DNA of 64,000 nt from Panax quinquefolius (taxonomy: Eukaryota; Streptophyta; Magnoliopsida; Apiales; Araliaceae), in the NCBI GenBank assembly GCA_020205615.1, contig CM035170.1, positions 114,924,253 to 114,988,252 of the forward strand, given 5' to 3'. The notes beneath the pieces are model-generated. The model was not told the DNA's origin. It saw nothing but the letters and a program-made list of their open reading frames with translations, and did no database searches. How positions within the stretch are numbered: the first letter of the stretch is position 1; the number at the start of each line of letters is the position of its first letter. The position numbers and the translations under genes are program-made. Positions 58,147-64,000 of the stretch are shown here, in pieces.

Positions 58147-60968
58147 AGTAAGACCGAAATTTTTAAATAAAAGGAATTTCCTTTATTTATTATTTTGAAA
58201 TAGTAAGGGTTGATTTGATTAATGTGGATAGTTAAGGGTTAAATCATGAAATATTTCAAAATAAGCAGTGGTTATAAAATATTCATTATTGTCGGGGAAT
58301 ATTAGTTTGGTGTAAGTGGAATATTAAATGCTTTGTCGGGAATATTAAATGCGGCAAGGTAGCGACCATGTATGTGGGCCCATGCTTGAAAGCGATTGGA
58401 TGAAAAAAGCGAAAATATAAGTTGTTTTTAAAATAGCAGGCGTAGTTATTCACAGATTATCTTGTTGGAATACCGGTGGTTAAAACACACTACTCTGTCG
58501 TTGTTGTTGAGCGATAGCACGCGGTATTGCACCAATTATTGATTCTTACGTGAAAGGCCTTACTCGATAATGGTTCTGATTCTGATAATTCTTTATTCGA
58601 TATTTTATTGAGTTAATAATTCTTTGCGTTGATATTTTATATTCTTTGTTGTTTGATAATTGTCATTACGATTATTTTTCATTATCGAAGCAATAATTCA
58701 TATTATCTGAATAATATTATTAGATAACATTATTGGCAATGTCTAGAAAGTTACATACAAGGAGAGTTTGGTCACCTTTAAATTGCGCGATGAAGAAATT
58801 CTTATTGGAAGCCCCCTGCTTTCTGGGAGGCTGCACGGTTGTCGATATTGTGATTACATAATATTATTTGTGAATAATTAATTATTGATTTATATGATGA
58901 GAAAATATTGATTTTATGTGGATATAGATGGAAAAAATTTTAAAATGACAATTGTTGAAAATTAATATTTTATCTTTTTACGATAAAATAATTCGTTTAA
59001 ATATATTATTTTAATAATATATTAGCGGTGATATTTTTACAACGAATGTGGGATATATGAGTATCTGAGGAGGAAGAGTATTTTTTTGTTGCAATAAATG
59101 TTTAAAACATGTTAAACATGTCGGTGGACCCCCCCATTTATTGGTTGAAATTTGATTATAGCACAATAAAATCGCTTGTTTGTGGATTTGGTCAATTTCT
59201 ATTTGGAATTTGGAAAAACTTTCTTCTGCAAAGTTGTAGAAATTGAATTTCCTATAAAAACTCATGAGATTCGAATTTTTCTGATGAAAGGGCTATTTAT
59301 TATGAATTATTGAAGTTACGAAGCTCAAAAATAATTGATTTTTGTAAGTTTTAATTATTTATTTTATGAAAAACGTTTTTTATCATTTCTTTCTAGAAGG
59401 TTGGCATGTGGGAAATGTTGGGATCTGATTTCCAAAGAGGCGTAGGAAATTTATTAATAATAATATATTATATTAAATTTTACTACTTTTTGGTGTTCTA
59501 GCGTTTTCTATAAATAGGGTCTTGGGTTAGAATTGAAAATCACACCGAAAGCTGAAGTTTTCTCTCTCTATATTATCGGCGTATTCTTGTGAGTATTTTG
59601 AGTATACTTTGAGTATTGCTATACGGTGCAAGTCAATCATGCTTTATATCAGGTGTTTAAATTAGAAATCTTGATCTTTTCGAGGTAAGGGATATTATTT
59701 TTTCTCAAATAATGATATTATTTCTTGATATCATTATCTTTGAAATATTGATCTGAAGTTTTTATCAAATTTGGAACTTTTTCATGTCGGGTTTACTATT
59801 CATGAGTTCTTATTCATGAGTTCTTATTCACGAGTTCTTATTAAGCGAGTTCTTATTCACGATTCTTATTCACGAGTCTTATTAATGAAGCGTGAAGATG
59901 TTTTTGTGGAATTTCTATCTTTTGGTGTGTCGGAGTTTCTATTCACGTTCGGCCTTTATTCACGTATCTGACCTTTATTCACGTATCTGATCTTATTCAT
60001 AGAAAAATAAAATTTCTTCTTTTAAATCCAAAACATCTATTACGGATACTAACTTTCGATTGTATCCATGTTTTGATCATTCTTGAATTTTACACCACTA
60101 TGATTATTTTTTTGAGGTATTTTTGGGCGTGGATAAAACCAAAATCTGAATCCTTAATCCTTAATCCTTGTCATTTTGTTTCCTTTGGATTCGTTTCTTT
60201 AAAAAAAAAATATTTTTCATCATCCTCGGTCTTAAATGATGATATTATGGAATATCTTTGGCACATGTAGTGCAAAGATGAATGATTTCTTAAGAATATC
60301 TTTGGCACATAGTGCAAAGATGAATGATTTCTGAAGAATATCTTTGGCGTAGTAGTCTGCAATGAGCAGTGTTTTAATGAACATGACCAGTGATGAATAT
60401 CTTTGGCTGTAGTGCAAATGAATATTTGATTCGGATGTATATTGATTGATGTTCTGAGGGATAAAAGATGAGCGATGAACTTTTAAATTCATACATAGAA
60501 GATAGTAGTTTGCATTCTCTACTTAACTCTTAATAATGAATTATTATTTCATTACTTGAATATTGATTTAAAATTTGTTGTCTATTGTATTACATTAGAT
60601 TTTTTTCCTGTTGAAGACTAACGATAATTTGTTGTATATTATCTTAGTCATAATATTCTTCTTGAGCTAGTTGAGCTCACCCTTTTCCTTTTTGTTCCAT
60701 TTTTTCTCGGGGGCGAGAATATAAGCGAGTGCAGTCGGGTATGGAATGAAGGTTTTAGAAAGGATTGTTTAGTAGTCCTCACCATTTTGTAAAATAATGT
60801 ATCGATAAATGTGATGAGGATTTATTTGAGTATAGATATTATACAGAAGATAATATTTGTATTCAAACTCACAGTTTCTTGTTGTAATAATAAAGTTGTA
60901 GTTGTTTACGTACCATGTATTGTGACAACTTTCGAATGGTGATGTATACCTATTTTGGGGGCGTCGCG
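58147..60968 (+). mobile_element. Element M, 5' LTR (about 2.8 kb)
   Basis: It begins agtaagaccg (family tgtaagacc, first bases altered, so the border is approximate) and ends gggggcgtcgcg, then gt and the primer site. It has a TATA box at 59508-59517, a donor-like cgaggtaagg (GT at 59685), a cgagttcttattca array (59795-59890) and stem-loops (60245-60430). It is the same LTR type as G, H, J and K. Confidence 0.87.
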
Positions 60969-60970
60969 GT

Positions 60971-60981
60971 TAGTATCGAGC
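60971..60981 (+). promoter_or_regulatory. Primer binding site, element M
   Basis: tagtatcgagc, a degenerate iMet site lacking one a of cagagc and with g-to-a at its second base. Confidence 0.8.
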
Positions 60982-61139
60982 TTAGGGATATGATCTCTGG
61001 CGGAGATCGGGGAATAGAACTAGGAGGGAGGCAGAGTAAATCCTTATTTAGTGTGTCTACTACTAAGCTTATTTGTTAGTTGGTCGATATATAGGGATAT
61101 TATGTGATATATTTGATTTCCTTAATTAACCCTTGTTTT

Positions 61140-62300
61140 ATGGCGATGTTTGAGAATGTCGTTGAGAATATTAACAATGGAAATGAGGCCAGTGGAGATG
61201 CTGTACTCACAGCGAGGAGAGCGTCTGCAGGTGGCAATGTTCCTCCTGTGAACAACACCATTGATTGCGAGATGATGAGCGAGGGGATGTTTAGAAGTTT
61301 TTTGCGATTCATGCAAAATCGGACGAGAAGACTTCGTGTTCAAAATCTGAGGAGAAATGATAGCAATTCACGGGTTGTCACGACCCAAGCGATTCGAAGT
61401 TGGGACCACGAAATTTAAGGAAAGCGGATCCGATCATGGCGGAAAAATGGGTCAAACAAATTACAAGATATTCGATGTCTTGGGATGCGGAGAACGAAGG
61501 TTCCATTCGCCACCTTTATGTTAAAATGGCGAAGCGGACTCTTGGTGGGAGTGCGTGAAGCGTACCCATCGGCCCTTTTCGGCATGTCTTGGGAGGCGTT
61601 TGAAGCTATTTAATGACAAATACTTTCACGAAAGTGTTAAATCGTATGAAGGAAGTGGAGTTCATCGATTTGGAACAAAACAACATGGCGGTGTCTCGAT
61701 GCGAGGCAAAGTTTGCGAGTTATCGAGTTTGCACCTCATTTGGTGGAGAATGAGGAGCGTGTGGCGGATGTTTCTTAGAGGTTTGAAACCGGCGTCGTCG
61801 ATATCTCATTTCTCATAAATTTTCTCTTTATTGGATGTTGTAAGCGAGGCTCAATTATTAGGCGAGATAACGAAATGCAGTCGGTTGAGGACCCTGACGA
61901 GGATCGTGTCGAGAGATAGCGATCAGCGAGAATAATGATAACTGCGGAGAAAAGCAGAGCGGACGAAAAATGGTAACCACTCTCTGTGGTAATCATAGCC
62001 GTGAAAATAGAAGAAAGCGAGTCGGGAGGAGATTTTAAAGAGGAGATTTAACAACGACCGTGTGAAGATGATGGCGTCTTGCGTGACAAGCCCGGTTCTA
62101 AGGGAGGAGAAACGACCACCGGTCGTATCTTTCTAAATCTGGAAAAAGAGGACATATCGATCAAGCGCCCTGACAGATTCAAGGTATGCTATAATTGTGG
62201 AAAGGAAGGACATATAAACGAGATTATGCGATGGCGAAACCTAGTTCGTGAGGGACGGTGACTCGAAAAACATCCCGAAAAAATCAAAGTCAGCGATTAG
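61140..62300 (+). pseudogene. gag: Element M gag
   Basis: The start atggcgatgtttgagaatg (about 61140) is the clearest gag start in the window, and the first 90 codons are open (61104-61418). The capsid core is visible in pieces (YFHESV, RMFLRGLKP-like at about 61750-61790). A knuckle CYNCGKEGHI (about 62180-62220) ends without its last Cys. Many short deletions shift the frame. Confidence 0.82.
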
Positions 62301-62344
62301 GGAAGGCGTTTGTTGTGGTTTGGTCATAATCGAGGAACCCAAGC

Positions 62345-62700
62345 GAGGTGATCACGGGTAAGCTATTTATAAATTCTTGCGAAGTTTATACCTTACTTGA
62401 TCTGGGTGCTACCCATTCATTTATCTCTCTGCGCATGTGCTCAGCGTTTAAACTTGACTCAGGAGAAATTAGACTTTGACTGTCTGTGGAAACTCAGTTG
62501 GGAGAAACTTTCATCACATCCACTTGTTTATAAATCTTGTTTGATTCAAGTTGGCACCATTACCTTACACATTGACCTTATCTCTTTAAAGATACTTGCT
62601 TTTGATGTGATTTTAGGGATTGATTGGTTAACTACTCATCATACCAAAAAAATTGATTGTTTTAAATAAGGTTGTTAGTTTTCATATTCTAACCAACTTT
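62345..62700 (+). pseudogene. Element M protease
   Basis: The catalytic motif reads DLGATHSF where C has DTGSTHSF. QRLNLTQEKLDFD, VYKSCLIQVGTITL and DVILGIDWLTTHH follow in more than one frame. RVP_2-type, broken. Confidence 0.82.
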
Positions 62701-62879
62701 TGTTATGCAATTCAAACAACTAAACCATTAAAATCAATCAACTCATCATATCTAATCATAAAAGCTATTAGTTTATTAAAAAAAGCGGATGTCGAAGCTT
62801 TCTTAGCCCATGTTATGGATTTGAATAAAGACACGTCAATTTGAATAATATTCTGTTGTTATTGACTTTCTGGCGTATT

Positions 62880-63700
62880 TCTGAAGAACTTCGATCTACC
62901 CCGAGCGTGAAGTTGAATTCTTTATTGATCTTGAACTGGTACAAAGCCCATTTCTAAAACCCCATATCGAATGGCTCTATTGAACTTGAGGAGTTAAAGG
63001 TCCAACTACGAGGAATTGTTGGACATCGGTTTCATTAAATCTAGTACATCTCCTTGGGGTGCTCTGTTTTATTTGTAAAGAAGAAAAGGCGGGAGTATCG
63101 ACTTTGTATTGACTATCGGGAATTGAACCATGTCACCATCAAGAATAGGTATCCTCTACCTCGTATTGATGACTTGTTTGACCCGATTCTGAGGGCACAA
63201 TTCTTTTCAAAAATCGATCTTAGATTACGGATATCATCGGTGAAGATTAGGCGAGGATATTCAAAGGCGCCTTGAGAACTTCGGTATGGGCATTATGAAT
63301 TCTTAGTCATGTCTTTCGGACTAACTAATGCTCTCTACTGACTTTCATGGATATGATGAGCCAAGTATTCAGGAATATTTGGATCGATTCGTTGTTGTCT
63401 TTATTGATGACATCCTCGTATATTCAAAAAGCCGTGAAGATCATGAGCACCATTTGAAAATTTGGTACTCGAAAGGCTTCGTGAAAACCAACTATATGCC
63501 AAATTGAAGAAATCGAGTTACGGCGAGGAAGTAGCATTCCTTGGGCGCGTGGTGTCGAAACATGGAGATATCTGTTGATCGTGAAGATTGAAGCAATCTG
63601 AAGTTAGAACAGCAAAAGTCGGTGGTGGTTGAAATCGTAGCTTTTGGGCTTAAATTTGGTTATTATCGGAGATTAGTGGAAGGGTTTTCTCGAATCGCTT
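62880..63700 (+). pseudogene. Element M reverse transcriptase
   Basis: The segment 63054-63275 has [27 protein letters not shown] and [19 protein letters not shown]. The palm follows with a [18 protein letters not shown] block (about 63290-63335) and [13 protein letters not shown] (about 63395-63435). Small indels divide it into at least four frames. Confidence 0.82.
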
Positions 63701-64000
63701 TACTCCATTAACTTCATTAACTTCGGAAGGATACAAAATTCGTTTGGAGCGAAGAATGCGAGAAAAGTTTCCAAGAGCTTAGAGGAGACTTATTTATTTT
63801 TGTTCTAACAATACCATCTGGTTGGGATGGATTTGTTATCTCTGATGATGCTTGAGGCAAAGGGTTAGGATGTGTTCTCATGCAGCGTGGGAAAGTCATA
63901 GCCTATGCCTCGCGACAACTTAAAAAGAGTATGAGAGGAATTATCCTACTCGTGATCTAGAGTTAGCGGCCCGATCGTTTTTCAGCGCTAAAAATATGGA
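63700..64000 (+). pseudogene. Element M RNase H (cut by window end)
   Basis: VWSEECEKSF-like, [19 protein letters not shown] and a degraded LELAA block are recognisable up to the last base. The integrase and 3' LTR lie outside. Confidence 0.8.

Overview
The window is AT-rich nuclear DNA from a flowering plant, most likely a eudicot. The evidence is two intron-containing plant genes (an S1FA-type small protein and a PLAC8/cell-number-regulator protein), Stowaway-type MITEs, and long Ty3/gypsy LTR retrotransposons primed by initiator tRNA-Met. The species cannot be named from the sequence.

Layout. (1) Positions 1-33621 are one nest of related gypsy elements with LTRs of about 2.4-2.8 kb. Element C (5' LTR remnant 21743-22998, gag-pol 22999-27802, 3' LTR from 27803, tail ending 33621) received element B in its 5' LTR. 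B keeps only 345 bp between its LTRs, 468-812. Element A (2623-20689, TSD tgtag) inserted into B's 3' LTR. Element E (7389-15752, minus strand, TSD tcatc) inserted into A's reverse transcriptase. The C 3' LTR is itself joined to a chimeric LTR, D (29666-32938). (2) Positions 33622-42343 are a gene island of about 8.7 kb. An S1FA-like gene (+) and a CNR8-like PLAC8 gene (-) are convergent there, followed by a MITE nested inside a MITE of the same family. (3) Positions 42344-64000 are a second nest: element G (minus, internally deleted), solo LTRs H and J, LTR pieces I, K and L, and the 5' half of element M, which runs off the right edge.

The elements carry zinc-knuckle gag, RVP-type protease, reverse transcriptase with an FIDD box, RNase H, integrase and a degenerate C-terminal chromodomain-like segment. 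Long LTRs, the iMet PBS and this C-terminus suggest the Tekay/Del chromovirus clade, by recall of the family rather than by a tree. No element here has an uninterrupted gag-pol.

The most interesting unexplained structure is inside the LTRs. Downstream of a conserved TATA box there is a nearly invariant GTAAGG splice-donor-like site, followed by trains of short stem-loops with conserved loops and varying, often co-varying, arms. Different copies have swapped or expanded different minisatellite modules. Small differences between copies concentrate at CAG/CTG trinucleotides in the transposons but not in the gene island. This may be a base-calling artefact at CHG-methylated cytosines, so frameshift counts should not be read as element age without raw-read checks.
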